Below, piece by piece: positions 42,901 to 51,649 of a stretch of DNA of 64,000 nt. Positions within the stretch are counted from its first letter, which is position 1. Each line of letters starts with the position of its first letter. Position numbers and translations under genes: made by a program. The DNA lies in the IMG/VR virus record IMGVR_UViG_3300009181_000058, positions 1-64,000 of that record. One strand, given 5' to 3'. A model generated the notes under the pieces. That model searched no databases, was not told the origin of the DNA, and saw nothing but the letters and a program-made list of their open reading frames with translations. The stretch comes from a virus.

Positions 42901-45900
42901 TGGCTGAATAGTGAATGTATTTCCCAGGCGAACAACATTTAATGAACGTGTGGGTATTTCGTTTGAATTTTGATCCAGTAATAAGTTTTCGCTAGTTTCG
43001 GTCACAATGCTGTCGACCACTGCACCTGGTCGAGTAACAGTCAGCCCTCCAGCCAATGGATTCAAATTGATAATGGCATTTGTGCCCCAGCCTTGTTGGC
43101 TCCAGTACAAGAATTCCGTGACCATTCTTGGCCAGTCTAGTGTGTAACCATTGGCTCTGTCGGTAAATGTTAGTCCTTGGGTTTCCAACAGTTTGCCGTA
43201 ACTCAGCAAGAAATCACTCACTGCGGTTTCATTCACAAACACAAATCCATACGGAACCTGTGTCACATTGTCTGAATAAAAAGTTGGTACAAGCACAGTG
43301 ATACCGCCGGCGCTGTATTCTTGCAGTTTGCCCACTGCTTGGCTTTGTAGTATTTCAAAATACGGTTGTGTTGTGCCATAACCAAATACAGCGTATCCGC
43401 CACCGTCAACTTTTTGCACAGCCACACTGCTGTATCGTATCTGATCAAACGGCTGATTTTTGTACAACAAGATGTTGTAACTTTCGTCTGGAATCGTCAG
43501 CGTTGTGTTGGTACTGTTGGGACTAGACTTCTCAGTAACCAATTTGACATATTGTTTGTCTGAGTAACTGGCCATTCTATAGCATAATCTAACATCCAAT
43601 GCCGCAAGATCCGCAGTCAAAAGATCGGTTGAGTTGATACCTGTTTGTCTATTGTAATCTACAATCCAGTTAATGTAACTGGCTTTGCTGACGTCGTTGC
43701 CATACACTTCAATACCATTGGCATCCAATCTATACCGTTGATTATAGAGATATTGATTGTAGTCAGTATCGAACTTGTACAAATCACGATCGGCAAACAA
43801 CGCAAAGAACTCGGCCGGACGAGTAACTGCCAACACATGCATTACCGAGAAAGGATATGAACTGGAATTCCACCATGACGCTTCAACTGGGCCACCGTCG
43901 CCAATGGCCCAACTCTTTTGATATCTGGCGCTGACATTTTGATTCAATGGCACGCCGCCCACAACACTGTTTTGTGGGCTCAGCAACTCGCCTTCACCGC
44001 CTGTGGGTATGACCGATGTCAACCCCGGTCTTGCGTAATTAGGCTTGTAATAAGGCACAACAGGATCTGCCACAAGGCCGGCTTCCAAGTCGTCCCACAA
44101 CACCAAGTTGTCTGCGGTATACGGCGCTGGACCATAACGATCTTGCCACCAGGTGGGTTCAATTTCTAAGCCCAACATTTCCCAGGGTGTGTACTCGGGC
44201 TGTTGAGTATCATAGAAGTAGCGATAGATACCGCGCCATGCGCCTAGTAAATTTTCGTTGTTGAGGCGGTTGGTAGTGCCACTATAGTTCCAGGTAAACT
44301 CATTGGTGGCACTAAATGTTTGTTCTTTGTAATTTAGTTTGTTCCATCCGCAGTAACTCAACAAGTCCTCGGCAAAGATATTGTTAATTTCTTCAAAGGT
44401 ATATCCTGTGTCACGGAACTGTCCGGGCAATACATTTTCTATTGTGAGAGGTACAGGGTTGCCATCTTGTTTGATATTGTTGTAGATTCTTGTTTCAAAT
44501 TCTAGCAACACTTGGTCTCGTATGTCTCCAAACACCGGAGTTTCACTGCCGTCGTGTCCGATAATAAATTCGCCTGTGCCATTCGAAGTTACCAGTGTTG
44601 TTATCTCTGGTTCATATTTTGGATACAGGCCCATTTTACTAGGAGTATTGGGTACAAAATTTCCATAGGTGGCACTGTATTCATTGATTGTGACTGTGTC
44701 GCCAACTGCGAGAGTCGCTGATATTGTTAGTCTTGGGCCGTCGGTGGCCACAACATATTCTAGATCTCTGGTCAATATCTCATCATTTAGATATACACAA
44801 AGTCCAAGGTAGTTGGCTGATGTGTAGTTGTACACTTGTACAGTATCAAATGTGGCTCTAGTGGTTAGACCCACAGTGTAGGTATTGCTATAACTTGTGA
44901 CGCCTTGTGGGATCATGTCACTCCAGTAGAAAGGTTGAGTTTCTAATTTGCCCAGGGTGATATCTTGTATGGCTTGATCGAGAATTGTGGCAGTGGTTTT
45001 AAAAGCAATGTTGTTTTGAGTCAACACTGCATCCAGCATTTGCGCTTTGAATTTAGTATACTCACGGCTATTATATTGCAAAGATGCAAATATATTGTAA
45101 CTGGGACTACGCATGAAGTAGCCAGCCAGGGTCAACGGTGCGCTTTGTTGTAGAATTTCAAGGCCGTACGGAACAATATTGCCAAGGTCACGACTGTTGT
45201 TTGATCCGTTGATTGGTCCGGTCAAGTCCAATAAGTTTTCACAAATGGTTTCGTAATGAGTACGAATAGTACCTAATGTAAATGCAGGGCTGTTTGCATT
45301 GAGAGGATTACTTTGTAAATTATCTGGCACCTGATAAAAACCTACTGTGCTGGTTTGATCGCTCAATGCCAATACTTCAATAATATCTGTAGGCAAGTAG
45401 GTGTTAGTCAGTGTAATAACTGTACTGTTTGTGCCAACAGTATAGGTATACGTGCTGGGATCAATAAACACACTGCCAACATAGATTTTTATCACAGGAA
45501 CTGCAATTACAGTTTGTGATGTCACTGCAATATCAAGTTTGAGACTCTGTCCTGTGTAAGTAAATTTAAACTGTTGATAGATTTGTTGTTCAACTACCGC
45601 AGTTTGCCAACCAATTAACTTGTAATAAGTTACGCGATCTTCATACTCTCTTGCGGCGCCCGAACTGATAGGAGTTGCTGTGCTGACATTGTCAATTGTA
45701 TAAGTGAATGTGTCAACGTACAGGTTGTTGTCAAACAGAATATCACCAACGTTGTTGATGTTAAGGTATTGTAAAGGAAATTGCAAAACGGTATCAAGTA
45801 TGGTTGTGTCGCCCACAGCATAACTGAACAATTTTGAGCCCACAAAGTCACTGGATTGATACTTGACTCGATCGCCAAAACTCACACCATCTATATCGTA

Positions 45901-48126
45901 TACGTTGTATAACGGTGCCTGTTGTACACTGATTTTTTGTTGTGCTTCAATCCAGGCAGTTCCATCAAACCAGAATGTTAGTCCGGCAATGGTGTCACCA
46001 TCTATACACACAGTGGACTCATCTAGTTGAACTGCACCATCAGTGGCTTCGGTCAACACAATAATTGGTTGTGTAATCAACGGAGGCACAGTGTCAGGCG
46101 TTGCAAAACTTACTACATAAATTTTATCACGTACATTTAAATCTTCGTCTGCGGCAAAAATAACTCGTGAGCCTTCTACCAGGGTATAACCGTCAGTTGT
46201 GTAACCAGTAGATCCCTCCACATTTGAAAACGCATCAGTTTCAGTAAAGTCAATGATATCCACCGGTGCTTTACCACGGGTTCCCATGTTCCATAGTCGT
46301 ATGCCTGGACGAAATTGTATGATTGGTCTCTTGGCACGGAAATTGTTGTCAATGTCTGCGGCTGTGTTATTATATGTGGCTGTGGCATTGATCACATCGA
46401 TATGAAACCAACGATTGCTTCTTGTCCAGGCATTTAGATCCTTGCTGGCGCGACTGATGGTTAGATAATCTATATCTGCTGGCTCCACAGCAATGGTACT
46501 GTCAGTATAATCAGTTGCATAACTTTCGTACACTGCAAAATTTTCAACAGGCAACAATTCAATTGCAGTACCTACTCCACTTACATAATATTCATGATTG
46601 CTAACCGCAATTGCATTCATAGTACCTGTGCCAGTTTGTAGTGTCACTGCTGGACCATTGGGTACTGCACTCACAGTAAATTTCAGTCCGTTGACCGCAA
46701 TGGATCTCACATAGTAAGTTGTGCCTGGTTCGAGACCTCCAAGGGTTGTGGCTAAAAACACAACTCCTTGCCCAACATACAAGTAGGTTGCATTGTAATA
46801 AGTGATATAGTTTGTGCCGGCTTCTGTAGCAGTACATTGGAAAGTGCTTGTGCCTGATCCATAACTAGCAGGCACAACATCTCCAGTGAATCGTACTTTG
46901 AGACCATTGGTAAACGCTACTCCATTGGGACTGGTGTATGTTTCTTGACCAATGATACTGTCAACATCGAGCGTGCTACTGTTGCCCGGCTCAACCAAAA
47001 GAATACGACCAAAAATTTCTGAATTGGTTCCAGACTGATAGTACAATGTATCTTGTACCGCACTCAACAATGGAATACTGCGAATAACGCCAGCCGGATC
47101 TTTGTACCATTGAGTATTACTGTAAACTGTGCCGTAACTGGTGATCCATTTTTCCAGGCTGTTGATTGTTGCAATTTCTGCCAGTTGTAGGTAAACCACA
47201 CTGTCAACAGTGACATAGGTAATTTGATATTTTTGTGTGAGTGCAGGGTTGTCAATAAAAATCAACGTGCGATTGTTTAAATTGGTTACACCATCGATGC
47301 CGCCTGTTGCAACAACAAAATCAATCAATGGTTGTCCGTTAATATCATTGTAAGCCAATTCAGTTACCAAATCAATGGTGCCAATACTGGTTAGATTGTA
47401 ATAAAAACTTTGTGCATCCTTTAGTGGAGCATTAAAAATCACAGTACCTGATGTTTCACCGTTGTTGGCCACTCCGTAAACATCTCTACTGCTAATGTTT
47501 GGAGTGGCAGGTATTGTACCTGATATACCTGGTGCTGACTGTATCCAAAATTCATCTGATACTTGGAACGTGTAACTGCCGCCACGCACCAATTCAATCA
47601 CAGGATTGTTGCCATTGACGCCTGAAAAATTGTAAGCACTGTTGTTGGTGGTTACTACAAAATTGTCTGTGGTGGAAATACCAGCAGATGCCACATCAAC
47701 TGCGGCTAGACCGCCAGGAATCCAATAGTATTGGCTGAAATTTATAAATGCATCAAAATCAACAAACGGATCCCAGGTATAATATTCACTTGAATATAAT
47801 CTGTCTGGGCGGCCACCGTTGCCGCCTTGGAAACTTACTGCATCATTCAATCCAGGATAGGTAATGGCATTTTTGATAGTATCAGTATCAGGCACCAGAC
47901 TGACCACGCCTGGCTCAAGTTGATAGTCTGCCCGTGTTTTTGTGGGTTCAACCACATACTTGTCGTTGGGGTTTACACCTGGGCCAACTGTACGACCAAT
48001 AAAACCTTGTGTTTTTCTAAAGTTAGGCTCTTGGATCAGTTGATCAAGAGTGGCGGCCAAAAATTGTTTGTTGGCATCGGTCTGAAAAATTTCAGGAAGA
48101 AAATCTACGCTACGTGTGTTGGCCAT
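33937..48126 (-). CDS. Giant tail/baseplate structural protein, 4729 aa
   Basis: A single uninterrupted frame of 4,730 codons directly after gp6, the place of gp7 in T4. The N-terminus (VDFLPEIFQTDANKQFL) resembles the start of large proteins at this locus in marine T4-like phages. Visible modules: FG-GAP-like beta-propeller units around residues 2360-2980 (FGYSVAMSLDERWMYIGAP, FGHSISCTTDGRQVLVG, FGAAVNYTSGVLMAGAP); two copies of GTT(D/N)(F/W)TAIGA with FVATGAGSGTG near 2475 and 4190; and GSGY-type beta repeats near 3710-3770. It is probably a baseplate-linked fibre or wedge scaffold. The ATG overlaps the gp6 stop (TAATG). Confidence 0.75.
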   Translation of the reverse strand: MANTRSVDFLPEIFQTDANKQFLAATLDQLIQEPNFRKTQGFIGRTVGPGVNPNDKYVVEPTKTRADYQLEPGVVSLVPDTDTIKNAITYPGLNDAVSFQGGNGGRPDRLYSSEYYTWDPFVDFDAFINFSQYYWIPGGLAAVDVASAGISTTDNFVVTTNNSAYNFSGVNGNNPVIELVRGGSYTFQVSDEFWIQSAPGISGTIPATPNISSRDVYGVANNGETSGTVIFNAPLKDAQSFYYNLTSIGTIDLVTELAYNDINGQPLIDFVVATGGIDGVTNLNNRTLIFIDNPALTQKYQITYVTVDSVVYLQLAEIATINSLEKWITSYGTVYSNTQWYKDPAGVIRSIPLLSAVQDTLYYQSGTNSEIFGRILLVEPGNSSTLDVDSIIGQETYTSPNGVAFTNGLKVRFTGDVVPASYGSGTSTFQCTATEAGTNYITYYNATYLYVGQGVVFLATTLGGLEPGTTYYVRSIAVNGLKFTVSAVPNGPAVTLQTGTGTMNAIAVSNHEYYVSGVGTAIELLPVENFAVYESYATDYTDSTIAVEPADIDYLTISRASKDLNAWTRSNRWFHIDVINATATYNNTAADIDNNFRAKRPIIQFRPGIRLWNMGTRGKAPVDIIDFTETDAFSNVEGSTGYTTDGYTLVEGSRVIFAADEDLNVRDKIYVVSFATPDTVPPLITQPIIVLTEATDGAVQLDESTVCIDGDTIAGLTFWFDGTAWIEAQQKISVQQAPLYNVYDIDGVSFGDRVKYQSSDFVGSKLFSYAVGDTTILDTVLQFPLQYLNINNVGDILFDNNLYVDTFTYTIDNVSTATPISSGAAREYEDRVTYYKLIGWQTAVVEQQIYQQFKFTYTGQSLKLDIAVTSQTVIAVPVIKIYVGSVFIDPSTYTYTVGTNSTVITLTNTYLPTDIIEVLALSDQTSTVGFYQVPDNLQSNPLNANSPAFTLGTIRTHYETICENLLDLTGPINGSNNSRDLGNIVPYGLEILQQSAPLTLAGYFMRSPSYNIFASLQYNSREYTKFKAQMLDAVLTQNNIAFKTTATILDQAIQDITLGKLETQPFYWSDMIPQGVTSYSNTYTVGLTTRATFDTVQVYNYTSANYLGLCVYLNDEILTRDLEYVVATDGPRLTISATLAVGDTVTINEYSATYGNFVPNTPSKMGLYPKYEPEITTLVTSNGTGEFIIGHDGSETPVFGDIRDQVLLEFETRIYNNIKQDGNPVPLTIENVLPGQFRDTGYTFEEINNIFAEDLLSYCGWNKLNYKEQTFSATNEFTWNYSGTTNRLNNENLLGAWRGIYRYFYDTQQPEYTPWEMLGLEIEPTWWQDRYGPAPYTADNLVLWDDLEAGLVADPVVPYYKPNYARPGLTSVIPTGGEGELLSPQNSVVGGVPLNQNVSARYQKSWAIGDGGPVEASWWNSSSYPFSVMHVLAVTRPAEFFALFADRDLYKFDTDYNQYLYNQRYRLDANGIEVYGNDVSKASYINWIVDYNRQTGINSTDLLTADLAALDVRLCYRMASYSDKQYVKLVTEKSSPNSTNTTLTIPDESYNILLYKNQPFDQIRYSSVAVQKVDGGGYAVFGYGTTQPYFEILQSQAVGKLQEYSAGGITVLVPTFYSDNVTQVPYGFVFVNETAVSDFLLSYGKLLETQGLTFTDRANGYTLDWPRMVTEFLYWSQQGWGTNAIINLNPLAGGLTVTRPGAVVDSIVTETSENLLLDQNSNEIPTRSLNVVRLGNTFTIQPLTTQSISYINLRFTNYEHMMVLNNKSVFGDLIYNPVTGARQSRLTLVAVTTSDWNGSVDTPGFILNQDNVQEWTGLRTYSKGEIVKYKNVYWSALTIVQPSVKFDFNTWTQSDYTQIELGLLPNLANKADQLANSYNINAANIETDNDLLSYGLIGFKPRQYLAALNLDDVSQVNVYRQFLGTKGTRLATDLFKSANLGKEAADYTIYENWAVQRATYGANANRSFVELRLNRALLSANPSLVQVVVPQQASAADQQIYLTDVWRSSYKLTSTDILPTTTELPTDIGLPTAGYVSLDDTDITVFDITNTESLAANIDSIQVGTSIWVAKINDYDWNIYRAQAVPGQIQHVCDNLNGTSRVIFNDQHGLTTGDKLIIKFFDSEINGVYQVLSVPNLDTVNIAFAFTSNRAVANGTGIGFTLQTMRVAQASDVDSLPYALNILPGAKVWVDDNGDGLWEVLQKNDVFSSIVALNPVLLDAGEQYGASVAQARNKLAAFVGSPNYGFYTGTSKGAIYVYVKSYSDQYTPVSPLGTGDAILTLDATGVRGYGNAIDFGNQSWAVAGASASLGSGSQANNGYACVIYRDPTLGVPGSIPFGQWQLLTQPAAYGTLLTGAGEFGYSVAMSLDERWMYIGAPGLNSVHAYGYVDWQNQVIKTIADGVTTAYTINDTIQINNDYQLKVTLNGQIQTVGTDYTISGSFGTVTFASAPGNTIAGSFVPGATYTILTLGTTDFTAIGASSNTVGVEFVATGAGSGTGTAVAQLLIEFARYNSFQIPYSAATYNLAGTSSSLPGLFTATNIYSFSIEVNGALLRPNIDYTFAGTTVTFTGSYISSDIIIVRANGYFEYTNTLTVAGLGASDRFGHSISCTTDGRQVLVGTPYITIDGNVEAGQVYVFDRNVQRFICNSNSSSTNFTVLGSAPTAPVSVIVNNEFYINQTDSVIDAPNSFTVSGNTITILGDLKVGDVVEIETNQFNLLQTVSQNTVANFSNFGQAVEICDNNCSLYVGEPQSSQQIFKGGVVERFVNQSRVYGTITATVANPTFTVGNTIRVNNMDVVLTGTTVASLANAINSTVPNVLATVSTAGYLTINVKNSAAAAPFNKVQVAPGSVGTAFTTLGFDTFAWTQLITSPYPVEYAAFGSAISVNDNAINLVVGAPRGTLYLETIFDDGTTYFDAGSTIFFSVIVQSGAIYTFDYLPSSTLTVTNPGKFVFGQQINNSQVQSYDTFGAAVNYTSGVLMAGAPKNDSGDSTANFGAVFVFENPTGSPAWSVAEIEQPTVDIRLLNSVFFYDRITSARTQFLDFINPLQGKILGAARANIDYVGAVDPAAYNTGPSNLKGTTWFADHVGEIWWDISTVRFIDPNQDSVVYASRRWAQLFPGSEVDVYQWIQSTTPPSAYTGEGTPLNTASYTVNTNLSQDGTFATYYYFWVRGITVTATQLGKTLPASTVASYIADPRASGIAYLAPINASTVALYNSADYIEASDTIINIEYDREYTNDNVHVEYELIPQDRADGFLSDSLYRKLQDSLCGVDTFGNKVPDPNLNPAERYGVQFRPRQSMFVNRFAALKNYLKRANTVLAQYPISESRSFNLLNSSAPIPPQTEIVDSVSVTNWNLQVANLEILGFQTPFWSNTSGSIPLGYKYLVTTDSSNNGLWTVYTVELSDTQANTRVLKLTQVQGYNTPDYWSYINWYRPGYNASTKVVAEVATYSALTTLILPVGSSVKVTANAQGKFEIYLLTDLGFERVALQDGTIEFSAELYDYALGRFGFDVEVFDAQYFDQEPVIETRKIIQAINEELLIDDLAIQRNKALVLMFNFVLSEFSAPEWLVKTSLIDVDHRIRQLIPYQNYIIDNQEFVSDYIQEVKPYHVSIREFNLKYTGADEFFGDLTDFDLPAYYNTTLEIAKFTSPILLPYNHGNAFNSPTNTQSDLPATSTLWSTWPYNQWYSNYLLILDSVEIIDGGSGYTEPPVVIITGDATEPAEATAVISSLGRVVAVNVTNAGSGYGQTPTITFDGGNGTEARAYAIMTNDLVRSFRTVIKYDRFQYFSDVLTWSPNGTYLSGMLVRYDDRVWSATPTDSTAVVGPEFNLEDWTVVPARTLTGVDRTMGYYVPGVNQPGLELPLLIDGVDYPGVQVYGDYFLRDPLSIDATYSSEFTDTTLGELPTDINVDGGQFIGLYEGHSPEELINGAEFDTLDFRVYTRPGADWNRDGHGFQWSIIRYTYDPAIETAYSWAGTVEHPVQVLISNITTGLDLALDIDYTVDWINQTVSLLTLTSGDQFQINVFELGGGSQLYRANYIGGDIGETVVVPVNTAEIVSIAVFVNGENVDSVTWQPYVDSANWNILDSYGKLDIVNNSGIYYRALQNVPVGINITNVLYWFAFVPTLESLVDFGTDYGATDGIAMVIFGTNTVDAGYFVIGKSYTITTVGTTNWTAIGAASGTVGVSFVATGAGSGTGQASTAYSWSTPQVQYQVADANMVSNKIIVLTNSVQGSNSANAVITRNGLRLRPPAGIEWIGDDSSVSFGLPQRGNYSQSAINANSDVNVWIDNILQVQNVGSTQGNYAVTAWTGNNTPGRQVVFFTPPPSGARILIAVNTQADYAIVGNQAQISATVNLNDVFAVTTWNDTSQQWPLTLVFQGPVTEGLTLTEGYDTTVYDAASVSDTPGSYDYSVGTTISVNNFYLERSLNEASRLWATLNGNRLFEGIDYTVEGDYLIYSGGVIGTTDIMVIEEYTNSVVPDAMAFRIFQDMRGVQATYRITEATTTTLAQDLSSTASIAYVTNAGQLSEPDLDPVRKTGIFGVVTIDGERVMYRARDIVANVISGLMRGTAGTAAADHSAGTDIYDTGRGNLLPSQFQDYIVSDTSTGDDSTTTFYAPSILFEDFLDSSSETPAIEVYVGGQRQYAYSDTTAESRYRYFVTDYDPLAVEFIVDTNVFPPLLPPAAGVEVTILVRQGVTWYAPGDGTASDGIALQDTQTQAARFLRGL

Positions 48127-51100
48127 TAAATTACTCCGCTACCAGGTGCGGTACGTAAGTTAGTACTGGTCAATGCTTCAATAACTTCAATGTTGTTGAT
48201 TGTGGCACCATTTACAAATATTTCATTTGGTGCTGAACGAATCTCGTATAGATCGCCAAAGTACTTTTGGCTGTTGAGTGGTACCAAAACCACTGAACTA
48301 ACAATTGTTCCAAGTTCTCTGTGTAGGTATGCGGCAAGTTCTGAGAAGTAGAAGGTGTCCCCAAAGTTCCACTTGTCAATTGAAAAGTATGTGTTCATTG
48401 CAGTAACTACACTGCTTTTGATTTCACTGGTACTAGCAGTTGATCCTTGTGCCCGAATCACTTTGATTGTGGCACGTAATTCTTGTGCGGCTTTTTGGCC
48501 AAACAAGGGTTTGAATATCACTGAATTTAAAATAATATTGTCACTCAACATTTTGTAATTTTGTAGGCCTTGGTATTCAGTTGACAACTCATCAATAGTG
48601 GGCACATCAGGTTCTACTACAGTACCTGTTGTATCACGAATCCAGTTTTGATAAGCAGTATAATAACTCAATGTAACAACATACAAGTCAATGATGTTGG
48701 TTGTGCCTGGGTCAATACGTGAAGTCAAAGGTGCGTTGTGACGATATTGGAAATACAATGCTTGACGACCAGTTCTGGCAATCCATTCATCAGTGACGTC
48801 AACCAAGGTTCTTGTTCCTATGTAATTCACTGACAACTGATAGAAAGCCTCTTGCTCGTAGGCATAAAATACTTGGCCCGGAGTCCAAGCACTTTTTTGC
48901 AATTCAATCTCGTCAAGGGTGCCATAGTCACTGGTCACCACACCTGGCTCTACCAACAGGTAGCGTTGCAGGTTATCAAAGTCCACAGTCTTTTGGAGAT
49001 AGATATATTTTTGTGTGGAGTTTACAGTTGGTGCAACAATCTCACTAAAGAAGTCTGGATTATCAGGCACACCATCATTGTCACTGTCTCGATATCCTAC
49101 CAGGACCTGGAAGTCATCAACATAGCCGTCGCTCTCTACAGGCTGTCCAATAATGGTCATGTAGATATCACCAGACAAGTGATCTGTGGAATCTGGCTGA
49201 GTATTCACTGCCAGCACATTGATAAAGTCTTTGATCACTGTGCCTGTGCGGCTGTCATAAATTTGTCCACCATCATAGTAGAAGAATCGTGTTTGTAACA
49301 CTGATCCAAATGAGTATGCAAGTCCACGAAAGGTCACTGTATAGTTTTGATTTTGTACAACAAATTGTATCAACCAGGATGCATCCTGATTAGTGCCTGA
49401 TGTGTTGCCGGCATACGCCTGACTCCAGGTCGAATCCTGTGCTAGGTTGGTGCTGGTAATTAGATACCAAGTATTAGGTGTGCCAGTAATGTCGCCGTTG
49501 TTGTCATACCCCAAGCCAAAATTTCGATTCAACAAAATTTGTTCGGCAATACTTTGTTCTATACTCACCGGTAAGTCAGTGACAAATAACGGAATAATAG
49601 TGTCAACCAGTGCGCCTGTGGGCACAAAATTATTGAGTGCCACAGGGCCTGCACCAGAAGGCAAGTTGCCAAGGCCGTTGTTGTAGCCCGACCCTTCAAT
49701 ACTGATTGGGCTGGCCCAAATTTCCAATGTCTGATCTGTTGAAGTTGGTGTACCCTGTTGTAACTTGTTGTTTTTATCAAAATAGTAACCAGTGGGCGGT
49801 ACAAACTTAATCAAGCTTCCCACAGCCACATATTTGAATGCTGTGGTTGTGGTTGTGCCTACCGGAATAGGTGAGCCCGTGGGCCAGGCAGTTGAATAAA
49901 CTGCATTTTTAAAGTATCCAGTAGTTTCGTTAGCCAGTGTAGTACTTTGTGTCCAACTTGCGTCAGTGACCCAGGTTGTGCCGCCATATGTGGGCAATGA
50001 AGTGTCTGTGACTCTTGGGAAGTTTTCATAATAAAACTGGCGCATGGTGTTTGCACCAATGGCCGGCTGAACTTGATTGGTAGTGAAATCAGCAATCTCA
50101 TTGCGATTGGTCCAGGAGAACAAGATAGTGGGAAGAATGTTTTGTTCCCACAAGCCGCCGTCGCTGCCAAAACTGTTGGTGCTGGAATACTTGCCTGTGT
50201 TGTCAACCAAGTCAAGGTAACGACTTGTGCCAATTGATGCACGATTTAGGGCCTTGCTTTTGACAATTGAGTTGTATTGTGTGTATGGAAAGAGGTTGTA
50301 ATCTTCTCCGTTGACCATACGGTCTTGTGTGTAATAGCGGGCAGGAGCACGTTGTTTGATAGCATCAATAGTTTCACGTGCTTGACTGTTTGAAACAGGT
50401 TGAGTAATGCCACAAGTGAATGTCAGTGTTTCAAGATTGCCAGCACGACTGATATAACTGATTGGAATTTGTACGGCCTGCATTTCTGCAGGATTAATGA
50501 TGTATTGTAAACCGTTTGATGCACGAACATAAGCACGGAATGTGCCTACTGGAATTTCTGAGAACACACCATCGCCAAACACCATGGTAATTTGGTCGTT
50601 GGTTCTTGATGTAACAGTATAGATAGGACGAAGGGTGGTGCCCACTTGCTCGGCACCAGCAGAGTAAATGTTTTCAGTATATGCCCATTCGCGATTGATG
50701 TTGCCCACGTTGTCTAACTGGAACAACCAACGATCTTCATTGTTGACGCCTTCAATGTTGATGTTTACAGTACGGTTGCTGACTTTTTCAGCCAAGTTAA
50801 AGTCTTGGTTCTGTAACACGCCTTGTTTGAACATAAAGAAGTAACCAGTGTTGGCTGATTGAAATCCCAGGCTGTCGTTACGGAACAAGATGTTGAATGG
50901 TTGATTGGCCTGTGGCGGCGGCTCGTACACGTAAGTTTCGCCTACTGATGTGGATGTCATGGCTTCAAATGGCATGTTCACACCGTCTACTGTGGCAGTA
51001 TACGGTACCACTGGCAAATATCCCGGCACTAGATTGATACCATACTCGCTGGTAACTACACCTAATATAGTTTGTTTGTTGCCAGGTCGTCCGACTTTTT

Positions 51101-51602
51101 GTGTATCAACCAAACTGGCATTGATAACTGTGGTGAATTGTTCTTGCCAGTCTGGATTGGTTTGGTCAGCCCAGTTGATTGTGAAATTTGCTAAATTTAC
51201 GCCTTGGTAGTCCACAACGTTTTCTGTTGTGGTAACTGAAAATACTTTGAGTAGCCCTTGTGCGGCAACGTTGCGTTTGGCAGTGTAACTGACCAAGTTG
51301 GCCAGGCGTACCACTGAATCACGACGTTCTGCCGTGTCCATGTAGTTTTCTCTAGTGTTTAGATCTGTACGGAAGGCCAGTGCCTGTCCCATGAACGCAA
51401 TAACGTCTAATAGAGCAATGTATTCTGACGATTCAATGTAGTCATTGAATGTTTCTGGGTAGTACAAACGCAGGTAATCAACAAAACTTTTGCGCAGAGT
51501 TTCAAAATCATAACTTTGAAAATCGGCTTCGCGATAGGTTTGATAGATTTGTTTCCAATCTTCTACGCCAAATATCGCTGTTTGTCTAGTTGTTTTTGCC
51601 AT
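48126..51602 (-). CDS. Baseplate wedge protein gp6
   Basis: 1,158 residues, much longer than T4 gp6 (about 660). The N-terminus DFQSYDFETLRKSFVDYLRL, then YIALLDVIAFMGQALAFRTD and AERRDSVVRLANLVSYTAKR, is the gp6 helical region as found in T4-like phages. The rest is beta-rich with inserted domains. A C-terminal block reads NYKMLSDNIILNSVIFKPLFG and LAAYLHRELGTIVSS. Order gp25 then gp6 in the same direction matches T4. A late-promoter core lies 19 nt before the ATG with AAGAGG in the leader. Confidence 0.88.
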   Translation of the reverse strand: MAKTTRQTAIFGVEDWKQIYQTYREADFQSYDFETLRKSFVDYLRLYYPETFNDYIESSEYIALLDVIAFMGQALAFRTDLNTRENYMDTAERRDSVVRLANLVSYTAKRNVAAQGLLKVFSVTTTENVVDYQGVNLANFTINWADQTNPDWQEQFTTVINASLVDTQKVGRPGNKQTILGVVTSEYGINLVPGYLPVVPYTATVDGVNMPFEAMTSTSVGETYVYEPPPQANQPFNILFRNDSLGFQSANTGYFFMFKQGVLQNQDFNLAEKVSNRTVNINIEGVNNEDRWLFQLDNVGNINREWAYTENIYSAGAEQVGTTLRPIYTVTSRTNDQITMVFGDGVFSEIPVGTFRAYVRASNGLQYIINPAEMQAVQIPISYISRAGNLETLTFTCGITQPVSNSQARETIDAIKQRAPARYYTQDRMVNGEDYNLFPYTQYNSIVKSKALNRASIGTSRYLDLVDNTGKYSSTNSFGSDGGLWEQNILPTILFSWTNRNEIADFTTNQVQPAIGANTMRQFYYENFPRVTDTSLPTYGGTTWVTDASWTQSTTLANETTGYFKNAVYSTAWPTGSPIPVGTTTTTAFKYVAVGSLIKFVPPTGYYFDKNNKLQQGTPTSTDQTLEIWASPISIEGSGYNNGLGNLPSGAGPVALNNFVPTGALVDTIIPLFVTDLPVSIEQSIAEQILLNRNFGLGYDNNGDITGTPNTWYLITSTNLAQDSTWSQAYAGNTSGTNQDASWLIQFVVQNQNYTVTFRGLAYSFGSVLQTRFFYYDGGQIYDSRTGTVIKDFINVLAVNTQPDSTDHLSGDIYMTIIGQPVESDGYVDDFQVLVGYRDSDNDGVPDNPDFFSEIVAPTVNSTQKYIYLQKTVDFDNLQRYLLVEPGVVTSDYGTLDEIELQKSAWTPGQVFYAYEQEAFYQLSVNYIGTRTLVDVTDEWIARTGRQALYFQYRHNAPLTSRIDPGTTNIIDLYVVTLSYYTAYQNWIRDTTGTVVEPDVPTIDELSTEYQGLQNYKMLSDNIILNSVIFKPLFGQKAAQELRATIKVIRAQGSTASTSEIKSSVVTAMNTYFSIDKWNFGDTFYFSELAAYLHRELGTIVSSVVLVPLNSQKYFGDLYEIRSAPNEIFVNGATINNIEVIEALTSTNLRTAPGSGVI

Positions 51603-51621
51603 TGTACTGAGCCTCTTCTTT

Positions 51622-51629
51622 TATTTATG
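51622..51629 (-). promoter_or_regulatory. Late promoter core CATAAATA before gp6
   Basis: Minus-strand CATAAATA ends 19 nt before the gp6 ATG at 51602, in the 47-nt gap after gp25. It matches T4 TATAAATA at 7 of 8 bases. The spacing agrees with the other two good cores, so gp6 and the giant gene probably start a late transcript here. Confidence 0.65.
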
Positions 51630-51649
51630 GAAGTTAAAAACCGCTCAGT

